From Dehalococcoidia bacterium (GTDB taxonomy: Bacteria; Chloroflexota; Dehalococcoidia; GIF9; AB-539-J10): a stretch of DNA of 31,243 bases. The notes under the pieces were generated by a model that did no database searches, was not told the origin of the DNA, and worked only from the letters and a program-made list of their open reading frames with translations. Positions 7,467 through 14,681 of this stretch are shown here, one piece after another. The first letter of the stretch is position 1; the number at the start of each line of letters is the position of its first letter. Made by a program: the position numbers and the translations under genes. The DNA lies in the NCBI GenBank assembly GCA_004377135.1, contig SOHS01000162.1, forward strand, positions 1-31,243, in the 5' to 3' direction.

Positions 7467-7811
7467 CTGGAAGCGGAGGAAATAGCGCGCTTGGCTACCG
7501 AACTTGCTTCTGAGAAGCAAGCAAGGGATGTCGCTATGCTGGACGTTAGGGCTTTGTGCTCTTTCGCTGATTATTTCGTTATTTGCACTGGAGATACTAA
7601 GCGGCATATTGAAGCTATCTGGCAGGGTATTGGTGAAGTGTTGAAAACTAAAGGCGTCATACCTCATCATAAGGAAGGGACTCCTGACTCAGGTTGGATG
7701 CTTGGTGATTTTAGTTCGGTTATTGTTCATATATTTGCCCCATTAGAGCGGGACTATTATCAACTGGATAAATTATGGGACAAGGCGACCCCTGTAGTTA
7801 GAATTCAATAG
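7467..7811 (+). CDS. rsfS: Ribosomal silencing factor RsfS
   Basis: RsfS binds ribosomal protein uL14 on the free 50S subunit and blocks subunit joining, shutting down translation when nutrients run out. Family segments seen are ARDVAMLDVRALCSFADYFVICTG, the EGTPDSGWMLGDFSSVIVHIF strand and the terminal YYQLDKLWDKA. The open frame extends back to a TTG at 7338, but that would add about 43 residues absent from the family. I chose CTG 7467 because it follows AAGGAGG and a promoter and gives the family length (114). TTG 7491 or ATG 7371 remain possible. The 3' end overlaps the convergent ndk by 7 bases. Confidence 0.85.
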   Translation: MEAEEIARLATELASEKQARDVAMLDVRALCSFADYFVICTGDTKRHIEAIWQGIGEVLKTKGVIPHHKEGTPDSGWMLGDFSSVIVHIFAPLERDYYQLDKLWDKATPVVRIQ

Positions 7812-8251
7812 ATCCACGTATCTAGTTCCCGGTCATAGTTGAAAATTTCCTCTGTTGGGAAGAATAATTCTATTTCCCTTGAGGCATTTTCCAGTGAATC
7901 AGAGCCATGTACTAAGTTATGTCCAATATCAATGCCAAAATCGCCTCTGATAGTGCCACTGTAGGCTTTGACAGGGTCGGTTTCACCCATCATTTGTCGT
8001 ATTATCTCCACGGCATTTTTACCTTGGAAGACGATGGCGATGATTGGGCTAGAAGTGATGAAATTTACCAAATCATTGAAGAAAGCTTTTCCTTTATGAA
8101 CAGCATAGTGGCGTTGGGCCAAATTTTTATCCATGTGCAACATCTTCATAGCTACCATTTTAAGCCCCTTCTTTTCCAGGCGGGAGATGATTCCCCCCGC
8201 CAATCCCCGTTGTATGGCATCAGGTTTGATTAGAACTAAACTTCTCTCCAT
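7805..8251 (-). CDS. ndk: Nucleoside diphosphate kinase
   Basis: Ndk transfers the gamma-phosphate of ATP to NDPs through a phosphohistidine, balancing NTP and dNTP pools. The 148-residue product starts with the family MERSLVLIKPDAIQRGL and carries the active-site segment NLVHGSDS with H115. FGIDIGHN and RGDFG complete the nucleotide site. It is the last gene of a minus-strand block (thiL, tsaE, tsaB, hotdog-HAD, ndk) and begins 3 bases after its upstream neighbour ends. An SD-like AAGGAG lies a few bases upstream of the ATG. Confidence 0.97.
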   Translation of the reverse strand: MERSLVLIKPDAIQRGLAGGIISRLEKKGLKMVAMKMLHMDKNLAQRHYAVHKGKAFFNDLVNFITSSPIIAIVFQGKNAVEIIRQMMGETDPVKAYSGTIRGDFGIDIGHNLVHGSDSLENASREIELFFPTEEIFNYDRELDTWIY

Positions 8252-8254
8252 GAC

Positions 8255-9349
8255 TTAAATCTCCTTTTTCCTTATCCTGGCTACTTTCTGAACCCTAATA
8301 AGCAAGGTTATTAAATCCACGTTTTCTAAAGAGTCAACTATTTTGTCAGCCTCATCGAGCTTTTGTCGAGGGTGTGTGTTGGTTATGGCCAGGCATTTCA
8401 TCCCCGCGGTCTTGGCTGCTGTGACTCCCAGTGGGGAATCTTCAATTACCACGCAATCGTTAGGTGTCATTTCCAGTTTCTTGGCTGCCAAAAGATATAT
8501 CTGGGGACTGGGTTTGCTTTCAGATACTTCTTGACCAAAAACAACACAGTTAAAAATACCTTTCAAATTAAGCTCGCTAAGGACTAGGTCAATATTATCC
8601 TTGGGCGCTGAGGAAACCAAGCCTAGTTTGAAATTCCCCTTCTTTATAGCATTCAGCAGTCTTATTGCCCCGGGAAATGGCTTGATGTTTCCTGTTGCCT
8701 TACGTCGAAAATTTTCTTCTTTCTCCTGTACCATGATTTTGACATCTCTTTCAGGTAATTCCCTGCCTATAATGGTGCCGATTATGAAGTCATTTCTGGT
8801 ACCAAAGAGTTTATTAAAGGCTTCTTTGGTGAATTTTATCCCCCTTTTTGCAAAAGTCTCTTGCCAGGCAGCAAAGTGGAAGAAATAGGAATCGGCAATA
8901 ACTCCGTCCATGTCCCAGAGGATTGTCCTTTTTGACTGTCTCCAGACGTAGAATAAGAAGTTACCATCGACTATGACTGTATCGTCCTTGAGGGTGAGCA
9001 CTCCTTTAGTTTCTACGAGCCGTTTTGTCAGTTTAGTGACCCAGGCAGAGGCTTTAATGGGCTCATTGATAGGTGCTACCTGTTTAAATCTTATCTCGCT
9101 CTTAGCAGTAACACCAAGCTCAATCCCATGACAAAGCATGGCGTAAGCAGTTACCTCATCGAGTAGAGTATAGAGAATGCCGCCGTGAATCACATTATCC
9201 CAGCCTTGATGAAATTTTCCGGCGGTGAACTCCGCCGTGACTTTTTCCCCATACTGAACAGGTTTCAACTTCAGCCCTATAGGGTTCTCCTGGCTACAGG
9301 CAAAACAAAACCCTGCGGTATTTTCAACATCTAATTTGGGCATTTCCAT
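8255..9349 (-). CDS. Hotdog thioesterase-HAD phosphatase fusion
   Basis: A 364-residue two-domain protein. Residues about 10-135 are a PaaI-like hotdog domain, with CFACSQENPIGLKL at the front and the family signature HGGILYTLLDEVTAYA (55-70), whose Asp/Glu and HGG form the thioester site in this fold. Residues about 140-350 are a HAD hydrolase of the beta-phosphoglucomutase/glycolate-phosphatase type: DMDGV (146-150, nucleophile D146 and D148), a C1 helical cap, GLVSSAP (motif II), SKPSP (motif III Lys) and VIEDSPLG (motif IV). The join is short (VWRQSKRTILW) and in frame. The substrates of both halves are unknown. Its start overlaps the 3' end of tsaB by 19 bases, implying coupled translation. 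Confidence 0.85.
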   Translation of the reverse strand: MEMPKLDVENTAGFCFACSQENPIGLKLKPVQYGEKVTAEFTAGKFHQGWDNVIHGGILYTLLDEVTAYAMLCHGIELGVTAKSEIRFKQVAPINEPIKASAWVTKLTKRLVETKGVLTLKDDTVIVDGNFLFYVWRQSKRTILWDMDGVIADSYFFHFAAWQETFAKRGIKFTKEAFNKLFGTRNDFIIGTIIGRELPERDVKIMVQEKEENFRRKATGNIKPFPGAIRLLNAIKKGNFKLGLVSSAPKDNIDLVLSELNLKGIFNCVVFGQEVSESKPSPQIYLLAAKKLEMTPNDCVVIEDSPLGVTAAKTAGMKCLAITNTHPRQKLDEADKIVDSLENVDLITLLIRVQKVARIRKKEI

Positions 9350-10077
9350 TTCTTTGTACCCGTTACTCTAACTCGGGGTGACAAAAGGGGTGTTCTATCC
9401 ATAGGCTTGGTTATATGAGGAGGGCGAAGGTATAATGGCTGTAGGGTGATCGGGTCATCTTGTTCCCCTTTGTTCAATTTTCGCCAACCTAATATAACCA
9501 AGGAGCTAGCTCGAGATAGGCTATTACTTTGAGAAATTATAGCTTGCTTGCCCAGGTTTTGCTGTATTTCACTTATTATGTCTGGAGGGATTTCACCACA
9601 AAAAAGCGTTTTTTGCTTAATTCGACGGCACAAAGCTTTAACCGTGGTTAGATTTTCTGCCTCCAGACATTGCCATTCATTATCTTCTTGCCGATAAAGG
9701 GCAGTGGCTATTTCCTCGCGACCAGCCTTGTGAATAGGGCGCAGAGGCAGTCTAGTAAATGCAAAGGGATAGGCTTCAGTTTCTAATGTATTTACACCAA
9801 GCAAAGGAATATTTAAGGCAGAAGCCAAACCTTTAGCAGTGCCTATGCCTACACGAAGCCCATTAAAGCTTCCTGGGCCTTTAGCTACAATGATTGCGCC
9901 TACAGAGCCTAGCTCCACCTTAGTTTGTTGTAACAAGCAAACTAAATTCGGCAACAATTCTATTGTATGGTTTCGTGCTGTTTGCCAGGTTAGTGAAGCC
10001 AATACCTCACCTTTATGAGATAAAGCAACACTGGCGATACTGGACGAAGTATCTATAGCTAATTCCATATCAGACAT
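9331..10077 (-). CDS. tsaB: tRNA t6A biosynthesis protein TsaB
   Basis: TsaB is the ASKHA-fold partner of TsaD. With TsaE it forms the complex that places the threonylcarbamoyl group on A37 of ANN-decoding tRNAs. The product has the N-terminal ELAIDTSSSIASVAL strand-loop, RNHTIELLPNL, and the signature AKGPGSFNGLRVGIGTAKGLA (usually GPGSFTGLR). LQPLYLRPP near the C-terminus is also typical. The length of 248 is slightly above the E. coli protein (231) because of a basic tail that overlaps the next gene. The start is uncertain: ATG 10077 (chosen) or ATG 10068. Neither has an SD. TsaE is encoded just upstream, separated by an 86-base gap with unusual repeats. Confidence 0.92.
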   Translation of the reverse strand: MSDMELAIDTSSSIASVALSHKGEVLASLTWQTARNHTIELLPNLVCLLQQTKVELGSVGAIIVAKGPGSFNGLRVGIGTAKGLASALNIPLLGVNTLETEAYPFAFTRLPLRPIHKAGREEIATALYRQEDNEWQCLEAENLTTVKALCRRIKQKTLFCGEIPPDIISEIQQNLGKQAIISQSNSLSRASSLVILGWRKLNKGEQDDPITLQPLYLRPPHITKPMDRTPLLSPRVRVTGTKKWKCPN

Positions 10078-10097
10078 CTAATTTCTAAACTTTAAAC

Positions 10098-10160
10098 AAA
10101 CCTTTCCGAAATGCAAAGAGTAAAAGTGATAGAGCAAAAGATAAAAGGTTTAGCATTTCG
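10098..10160 (-). repeat. Two interleaved perfect inverted repeats in the tsaE-tsaB gap
   Basis: On the plus strand AAACCTTT (10098-10105) and CGAAATGC (10107-10114) are followed about 29 bases later by AAAGGTTT (10144-10151) and GCATTTCG (10153-10160). Each 8-mer pairs perfectly with one partner, but the order is A-B-A'-B', so the two stems cross. In the minus-strand transcript they could form alternative hairpins, not one simple stem. There is no following U-run, so it is not a standard terminator. Confidence 0.6.
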
Positions 10161-10163
10161 TAT

Positions 10164-10649
10164 TCAGAGCCACAATTTCCTCTCTTTTTTGAGTTGTTTT
10201 ATTATTTCATAGTAGTGCTCGCCTTGGGGTTTCAGACAAATAGATCGTCCTGTCTCGGAGACAGGAATATAGTGTATGGTGATAAGCAAATTATCCCGGG
10301 GTACTACCTGCAGCCCCTTCTCTGCCCATTCAACCACACAGACTCCGTCACCGTAAAAATACTCCTCAAGCCCCAGGTCAGCAATTTCCTCGATGTGATC
10401 CAGGCGATAGAAATCAATGTGGTATAAGGGAAGTCGGCCATGATACTCCCTAAGGATGACGAAAGAGGGACTGAAGGCATATTCTTTTACATCCAGCCCG
10501 CGAGCGATGCCTTGGACAAGACAAGTTTTGCCCGTTCCCAACTCACCCATGAGAAGGAAAATATCAGCTTTTTGAGCTATTTCCCCCAGGTAGCTTCCCA
10601 AAAGCTGAGTTTGTTCAGGGCTATGCGAATTTAACTTCAGGGACTCCAT
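10164..10649 (-). CDS. tsaE: tRNA t6A biosynthesis ATPase TsaE
   Basis: TsaE is the small P-loop ATPase that drives turnover of the TsaB-TsaD complex in t6A37 synthesis. It has a Walker A GELGTGKT, the following LVQGIARGLDV, SPSFVILREY, the HIDFYRLD strand, and VVEWAEKG, all typical of the family. I placed the start at ATG 10649 (161 residues, family size). An in-frame ATG at 10703 would add 18 residues that resemble no TsaE N-terminus and overlap thiL by 83 bases. With the chosen start, the overlap with the thiL 3' end is 29 bases, suggesting coupled translation. Confidence 0.93.
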   Translation of the reverse strand: MESLKLNSHSPEQTQLLGSYLGEIAQKADIFLLMGELGTGKTCLVQGIARGLDVKEYAFSPSFVILREYHGRLPLYHIDFYRLDHIEEIADLGLEEYFYGDGVCVVEWAEKGLQVVPRDNLLITIHYIPVSETGRSICLKPQGEHYYEIIKQLKKERKLWL

Positions 10650-11649
10650 TCTCAAAGTGTTCCCAGCCCCCCTTTTTGTAGGGGATGATATTTCCCTTGC
10701 CATCCACTATGGTCACTCGTGTTGGTAGTTTTTTTTCTGTTATGTCACCGATTACAGTCACCGGGCAGTTTAGGCATTGCTTAGTTCGGGCAATAGTGGC
10801 CTCATCAGCGGTAAAAATAAGCTCATAATCCTCTCCCCCAGATAAAGCCAGCTCCTGATAGTTAGAGAAATTTGATGTGACCACAGGATGTACTGGCACT
10901 TGTTCTATCTTTATCTTGGCGTTGACTTCGCTGGATTCACATATATGAGCAAGGTCGGCAGTAAGTCCATCACTTATATCTATAGCTGTTTTAACTCCTT
11001 GTTCGATTAAGATTTGCCCCTCTTTTACTCTTGGCAGGGGCTGAAGGTGAGCTCGTCTCATGATATTGCGTATTTCGGGATCTGGGATGGTTTTCCCCTT
11101 GAACATTTCTAGGCCAGCTGCCGATAATCCTAGTTGTCCCGTGACAGCTATTTGCTCACCAGAAGAAGCTGTCGACCTCTTAAGTATCGCTTTGCCTTTG
11201 GAGCAGCCTATGATTGTTACAGTGATGACTACATTGGGAGCGGCAGCTACATCACCTCCAATTATAACCACCCCAAATTCCCTGGCCAGATGCATCATGC
11301 TGTTGGTAAACTTGGAAATGTCTTCCACATCTAGTTCACTAGGCAGTGCCAGAGAAAGCAAAGCGTATTTGGGAATACCGCCCATGGCAGCTATGTCGCT
11401 TAGGTTTACAGCCAGTGCTTTCCAGCCCAATTCCTCCCAGTTAATGATATCTAGGTCAAAGTGTATATCCTGGACTAGAGTATCTGTAGTAGCTAACTGG
11501 ATGCGATTGTTACCTTGCCAAGCAGCCGCGTCATCACCAATGCCTACTAAAACTCCCTGCCATGGAGTGCGTCCGGGTTTTTCGTATCTAGCACTGATGG
11601 TACGTATGAGGTTAATCAGGCCAAATTCTCCCAGCTCAGATAGTTTCAT
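10621..11649 (-). CDS. thiL: Thiamine-monophosphate kinase
   Basis: ThiL phosphorylates thiamine monophosphate with ATP to give the cofactor thiamine pyrophosphate. It belongs to the PurM/SelD-like ATP-binding fold. Motifs seen are the N-terminal LSELGEFGLI, VGIGDDAAAW (Mg-ATP Asp pair), TTDTLVQDIHFD, ALAVNLSDIAAMGG, IIGGDVAAAP, ISDGLTADLAHI and LSGGEDYELIF. I chose ATG 11649, which gives the standard MKLSELGEFG start (342 residues). ATG 11682 would add 11 residues of no family likeness. No SD precedes 11649, but a TATAAT lies 7 bases upstream. It heads the minus-strand block and diverges from rpsF. Confidence 0.94.
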   Translation of the reverse strand: MKLSELGEFGLINLIRTISARYEKPGRTPWQGVLVGIGDDAAAWQGNNRIQLATTDTLVQDIHFDLDIINWEELGWKALAVNLSDIAAMGGIPKYALLSLALPSELDVEDISKFTNSMMHLAREFGVVIIGGDVAAAPNVVITVTIIGCSKGKAILKRSTASSGEQIAVTGQLGLSAAGLEMFKGKTIPDPEIRNIMRRAHLQPLPRVKEGQILIEQGVKTAIDISDGLTADLAHICESSEVNAKIKIEQVPVHPVVTSNFSNYQELALSGGEDYELIFTADEATIARTKQCLNCPVTVIGDITEKKLPTRVTIVDGKGNIIPYKKGGWEHFENGVPEVKFA

Positions 11650-11656
11650 TGGTGGA

Positions 11657-11662
11657 ATTATA
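11657..11662 (-). promoter_or_regulatory. Possible -10 box of thiL, 7 bases from the start codon
   Basis: A perfect TATAAT on the minus strand (11657-11662) ends 7 bases before ATG 11649. The best -35 (TAGAAT, 18-base spacer) is poor. If used, the mRNA would be leaderless, which would fit the lack of an SD. Confidence 0.35.
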
Positions 11663-11724
11663 GCACTGGCTTTATTTAACATTCTAGCTGGTAGATATAG
11701 TAAGTGGCTAAAACATAGGCATTG

Positions 11725-11753
11725 TTGCCATTTTATTCCCTGTGTTATAAAAT
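11725..11753 (+). promoter_or_regulatory. Promoter of the rpsF-ileS array, abutting the start codon
   Basis: TTGCCA (11725-11730), a 17-base spacer and TAAAAT (11748-11753), one mismatch each. Seven bases separate the -10 box from the rpsF ATG at 11761. No SD is present, so the transcript would be leaderless or nearly so. Confidence 0.6.
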
Positions 11754-11760
11754 TCTAGAC

Positions 11761-12048
11761 ATGCGTGATTATGAGTTGGTAGCCGTAATTAGTCCCGAAG
11801 TTGATGAAGAGGGAGTATCTAAAATTATAGATAAGGTAACTCAGTCCATTGATAGTCGCGGTGGGGCGGTGGAAGAAGTAAAAAAATGGGGGAGAAGAAA
11901 GCTGGCTTACCCTATCAGGAAATTTATGGAAGCTGATTATGTTCTAGCTCGCTTTAAGTTAACGCCAAAATCGGTTAAGGAACTTGAAGGAGAAATTAGT
12001 GCTTCGGGGGACATTCTGCGATATCTTGTGGTAAAAGTTGGAGATTGA
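11761..12048 (+). CDS. rpsF: 30S ribosomal protein S6 (bS6)
   Basis: bS6 binds the central domain of 16S rRNA together with bS18. The 95-residue product (start at ATG 11761) shows the family YELVAVISPEVDEEGV at the N-terminus and the KKWGRRKLAYPIRKFMEADYVLARF core, ending in ILRYLVVKV. An upstream in-frame TTG/ATG would lie within the promoter region, so ATG 11761 is preferred. It heads the classic rpsF-ssb-rpsR set and starts 1 base before ssb. No SD is present. Confidence 0.96.
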   Translation: MRDYELVAVISPEVDEEGVSKIIDKVTQSIDSRGGAVEEVKKWGRRKLAYPIRKFMEADYVLARFKLTPKSVKELEGEISASGDILRYLVVKVGD

Positions 12049-12049
12049 T

Positions 12050-12439
12050 ATGGCAAGCTTAAACAAAATAATGCTAATCGGCAACGTAGGTAGTGACCCT
12101 GAGATGCGGTACACGCCCAATGGAAAAGCAGTGACTTCTTTTCGCATGGCTACCAATTATCGTTATAGTGGTCCTGACGGGGAGCGAAAGGAAGAAACAG
12201 AATGGTTTAGAGTTAATGTTTGGGGCAAGCAGGCTGAAAGCTGTAATCAATTCTTATCCAAAGGGAAGCGAGTTTATGTTGAAGGGAGGTTACACTCTCG
12301 CAGTTGGGAAGGGCAAGATGGACAGATGCGTACTAGCCTTGAAGTGTCAGCAAACCGAGTAATTTTCCTCGACAAAGCGGCTTCGGTGTCCCTTCCTGAG
12401 GAAGGGGAGCTTGAGCCTGAAGATTTACCCTTTGACTAA
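12050..12439 (+). CDS. ssb: Single-stranded DNA-binding protein
   Basis: SSB coats single-stranded DNA in replication, recombination and repair. The 129-residue product has the OB-fold sequence LNKIMLIGNVGSDPEMRYTP, the ETEWFRVNVWGKQAE strand and the GKRVYVEGRLHSRSWEGQDG hairpin. The tail is short and acidic, ending EPEDLPFD, close to the usual DDLPF tip that recruits partner proteins. The start is ATG 12050, with GGAG 8 bases upstream inside the rpsF end. An in-frame ATG at 12038 would add four residues and overlap rpsF. Tetramer assembly is expected from the family. Confidence 0.96.
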   Translation: MASLNKIMLIGNVGSDPEMRYTPNGKAVTSFRMATNYRYSGPDGERKEETEWFRVNVWGKQAESCNQFLSKGKRVYVEGRLHSRSWEGQDGQMRTSLEVSANRVIFLDKAASVSLPEEGELEPEDLPFD

Positions 12440-12457
12440 AATAAAGGAGAAAAAGAT

Positions 12458-12763
12458 TTGGCTAATACTGGAAGAGCTAATACTAGAAGAGTAAGAGGTA
12501 CGAGGAACTTCATTACCAGGCCAGCAATTTGTCCCTTTTGTAAAGGACATATGAAAATTGACTATAAAGATGTTTCTATGTTATCTCGCTATATTTCCAA
12601 TCAGGCTAAAATTGTGTCACGACGGAGGAGTAGAACCTGTGCTAAACATCAAAGAAGCTTAGCACAAGCTATAAAGAGAGCTCGTTATCTCGCTATGTTA
12701 CCTTACGCGCCAACCCATATTTGGAAAACAGGAGGTGTCGGCCTATCCCGTTCGACAATTTGA
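12458..12763 (+). CDS. rpsR: 30S ribosomal protein S18 (bS18), zinc-site form
   Basis: bS18 pairs with bS6 on the 30S platform. The 101-residue product starts at TTG 12458, behind a strong AAAGGAG. The family core is seen as KIDYKDVSMLSRYISNQAKIVSRRRSRTCAKHQRSLAQAIKRARYLAMLPY. Cysteines C25-P-F-C28 with C60 and a following His make this the zinc-binding (C+) form of S18. The C-terminal extension is a little longer than the usual 75-80 residues. Confidence 0.95.
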   Translation: MANTGRANTRRVRGTRNFITRPAICPFCKGHMKIDYKDVSMLSRYISNQAKIVSRRRSRTCAKHQRSLAQAIKRARYLAMLPYAPTHIWKTGGVGLSRSTI

Positions 12764-12767
12764 AGAA

Positions 12768-12908
12768 ATGCCAAAGCGGACTTATCAACCGAAGAAAATT
12801 CCCCGGAGGCGCAGCTTGGGTTTTCGTGCTAGAATGGCCACTAGAGCTGGAAGAAGAGTGCTTAAAGCAAGGCGCCTTAAGGGGAGGTATAGGTTGACTC
12901 CAGTTTAA
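12768..12908 (+). CDS. rpmH: 50S ribosomal protein L34 (bL34)
   Basis: A 46-residue, very basic protein, too short for most ORF filters. It reads MPKRTYQPKKIPRRRSLGF, then RARMATRAGRRVLKARRLKGR, which is the L34 signature. The frame runs from ATG 12768 to TAA 12906-12908. It lies 4 bases after the rpsR stop and 9 bases before the rnpA GTG, in the conserved rpmH-rnpA order. No clear SD is seen, so translation may be coupled to rpsR. Confidence 0.96.
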   Translation: MPKRTYQPKKIPRRRSLGFRARMATRAGRRVLKARRLKGRYRLTPV

Positions 12909-12917
12909 CTCTATCCT

Positions 12918-13265
12918 GTGAAGGAGCCTCGATCTTTAACTAATAGAGCACAATATACTTTGGTTTATCGCCAAGGTAAAGTGTGGGTAACCAGTTTGCT
13001 AGTGATGAAGGCGATGCTCAATGGTTTAAGTCTAAGCCGATATGGGTTTGCCGTGACCAAAAAAGTAGGTAAGGCAGTACAGCGTAATCGCTTGAAGAGA
13101 TTACTGAGGGAAATAATGAGGCTGCAATCGCTAAGACCGGGATGGGACATTGTCCTCATTGCTCGGCCTGCAGTAGTTAATACTGACTATCACCAGCTAG
13201 AACAGGCAGTAACCAAGCTTTTGGATCGGGCGAAATTGTTGGAGAGCAACGAATGGCTCAATTAG
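12918..13265 (+). CDS. rnpA: Ribonuclease P protein component
   Basis: RnpA binds the RNase P RNA and helps it cleave the 5' leader of pre-tRNAs. The 115-residue product has the N-terminal KEPRSLTNRAQYTLVYRQGK, the RYGFAVTKKVGKAVQRNRLKRLLREIMR signature with the conserved RNR motif, and WDIVLIARPAV. It starts at GTG 12918 with no SD, in line with coupling to rpmH. Its 3' end overlaps yidD by 13 bases. Confidence 0.95.
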   Translation: MKEPRSLTNRAQYTLVYRQGKVWVTSLLVMKAMLNGLSLSRYGFAVTKKVGKAVQRNRLKRLLREIMRLQSLRPGWDIVLIARPAVVNTDYHQLEQAVTKLLDRAKLLESNEWLN

Positions 13266-13462
13266 CTCTGGGTTTAATTAAATTGTACCAGAACACAGTG
13301 TCGAAGGTTCTCCCTAGTGTCTGTCGTTTCCAGCCTACATGCTCGCAGTATGCTCTTGAGGCAATTAAAAAATATGGTTTTGCTCGAGGTAGCTGGCTGG
13401 CAGCCAAGAGGATAACGCGATGTAATCCCTTCACTGAAGGTGGCTATGACCCAGTATCCTAG
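13253..13462 (+). CDS. yidD: Membrane protein insertion efficiency factor YidD
   Basis: YidD is a small membrane-associated protein that aids YidC-dependent insertion. The 69-residue product contains the family core CRFQPTCSQYALEAIKKYG (about 24-42), then RITRCNPFTEGGYDPV. The start is ATG 13253, behind GGAGAG inside rnpA. The order rnpA-yidD is standard, but yidC follows only after an intervening lipoprotein gene. Confidence 0.95.
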   Translation: MAQLALGLIKLYQNTVSKVLPSVCRFQPTCSQYALEAIKKYGFARGSWLAAKRITRCNPFTEGGYDPVS

Positions 13463-13469
13463 TTATAAA

Positions 13470-14669
13470 ATGAAGCAACCAAAGATATTACTCCTCATTG
13501 TAATTGCTCTTTTGCCCTTGATACTAGTTTCCTGTGCTCCATGGGGAACTCAGTCAGCGGGGGGATGGGCAGGAACTGCAGTTCACAAGGGCACTATTTA
13601 TGTGGGCACCGTGGATGGCAGGGTGGTTGCGATAAATTCGTCAACTGAAAATCTAGAATGGTCTTATTCCATCGCCCCGGTCACCGCACCCTCCAGCGGC
13701 CTATCATGTGGCGAGACATCGGTCCCAACTGCCATATATGGCACACCCCTTGTAGATAGAGATATAGTTTACATTGGCACCTATAGTGGTCAGGTTCTGG
13801 CATTGAACATGTTGGCAAGAGGCCAGGATTTGACCTTTCCTCAGCAAAGGTATGGTGAATGGGAGTGGGATTGTCCCATAGATAATGCAAAAAGCAATGC
13901 TATAGTAGCTGACCTGTTAGTAAGCGCGGACAGCATATATGTATGTAGTTCCAATGGCAGGGTGTATTCTCTGGATAAGGAATTCGGTGATTTAAATTGG
14001 GAATCAAAGGTCTTAGACGAAAGACATAGAAAGCTATGGACCTCCCCGGTAATTCAAGGTAATACACTTTATGTCAGTACCTACGATGGTCATATCTATG
14101 CTTTATCGTTAGAAACGGGGGATTTATTGGACTGGTCTTTTGAATCAGAGGCAGGCTTTTCCTCTTCACCAGTGGTTTACGAAGATGCTATATTTTTGGG
14201 TTCGTTTGACCGCTATTTTTATGCCGTAAAGATAGGTAGTGATGTGCCAATGTGGAAATTTCCCGAAGAGAAACAAGCCGGTAATTGGTTCTGGGCGCCT
14301 CCTGTAATCAATGAAGGTATTGTTTATGCTGGCTGTCTCGATGGCATAGTTTATGCCATTGAGGCAAAAACAGGGGAAAAGATATGGGAATTTGATGCTG
14401 GAAAAACCATAGTTTCCTCGCCTGTTTTGATAGATAATTTACTAATAGTAATTGATGAATCAGGCAATGTATATGTTTTTGACCTCGGCACCGAGCTTGT
14501 GCGGGAGGCAGTGCCATTGAAGACTATCTCAATTGATGCTGCTGTTAGAAGTTCCTTTTGTGCTCAAGAAGGTCTAGTTTATATTCGAGGTGAGGATAAC
14601 TGGATATATGTTGTGGATATTGATAAGGGGGAATTGGGTTGGAAAGTTACCCTGACTATTGAAGAATAA
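13470..14669 (+). CDS. Eight-bladed PQQ-repeat (BamB-like) lipoprotein
   Basis: A secreted lipoprotein-like propeller. The N-terminus is KQPKI followed by a hydrophobic stretch and the lipobox LVSC (C22 from the chosen start). After the Cys, about eight blade repeats of about 40-50 residues are seen, each with a (T/S)xPV..., (L/I)Y(V/A)G..DG.(V/I)YA(L/I)(D/E), and a closing tryptophan strand. This is the arrangement of BamB and PQQ-dependent dehydrogenases. No residues marking a PQQ or metal-bound active site were recognised, so a scaffold or binding role is likelier. I chose ATG 13470 (399 residues, 7 bases after yidD). GTG 13440 and ATG 13446 are alternatives. Placement between yidD and yidC hints at a role in membrane or surface-protein biogenesis, which is inference. 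Confidence 0.85.
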   Translation: MKQPKILLLIVIALLPLILVSCAPWGTQSAGGWAGTAVHKGTIYVGTVDGRVVAINSSTENLEWSYSIAPVTAPSSGLSCGETSVPTAIYGTPLVDRDIVYIGTYSGQVLALNMLARGQDLTFPQQRYGEWEWDCPIDNAKSNAIVADLLVSADSIYVCSSNGRVYSLDKEFGDLNWESKVLDERHRKLWTSPVIQGNTLYVSTYDGHIYALSLETGDLLDWSFESEAGFSSSPVVYEDAIFLGSFDRYFYAVKIGSDVPMWKFPEEKQAGNWFWAPPVINEGIVYAGCLDGIVYAIEAKTGEKIWEFDAGKTIVSSPVLIDNLLIVIDESGNVYVFDLGTELVREAVPLKTISIDAAVRSSFCAQEGLVYIRGEDNWIYVVDIDKGELGWKVTLTIEE

Positions 14670-14681
14670 GGTTCGCGCCCT

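Noticed and set aside
12700..13000. Chromosome origin near rpmH-rnpA
   Set aside because: No dnaA or dnaN gene and no cluster of TTATCCACA-like boxes is present here.
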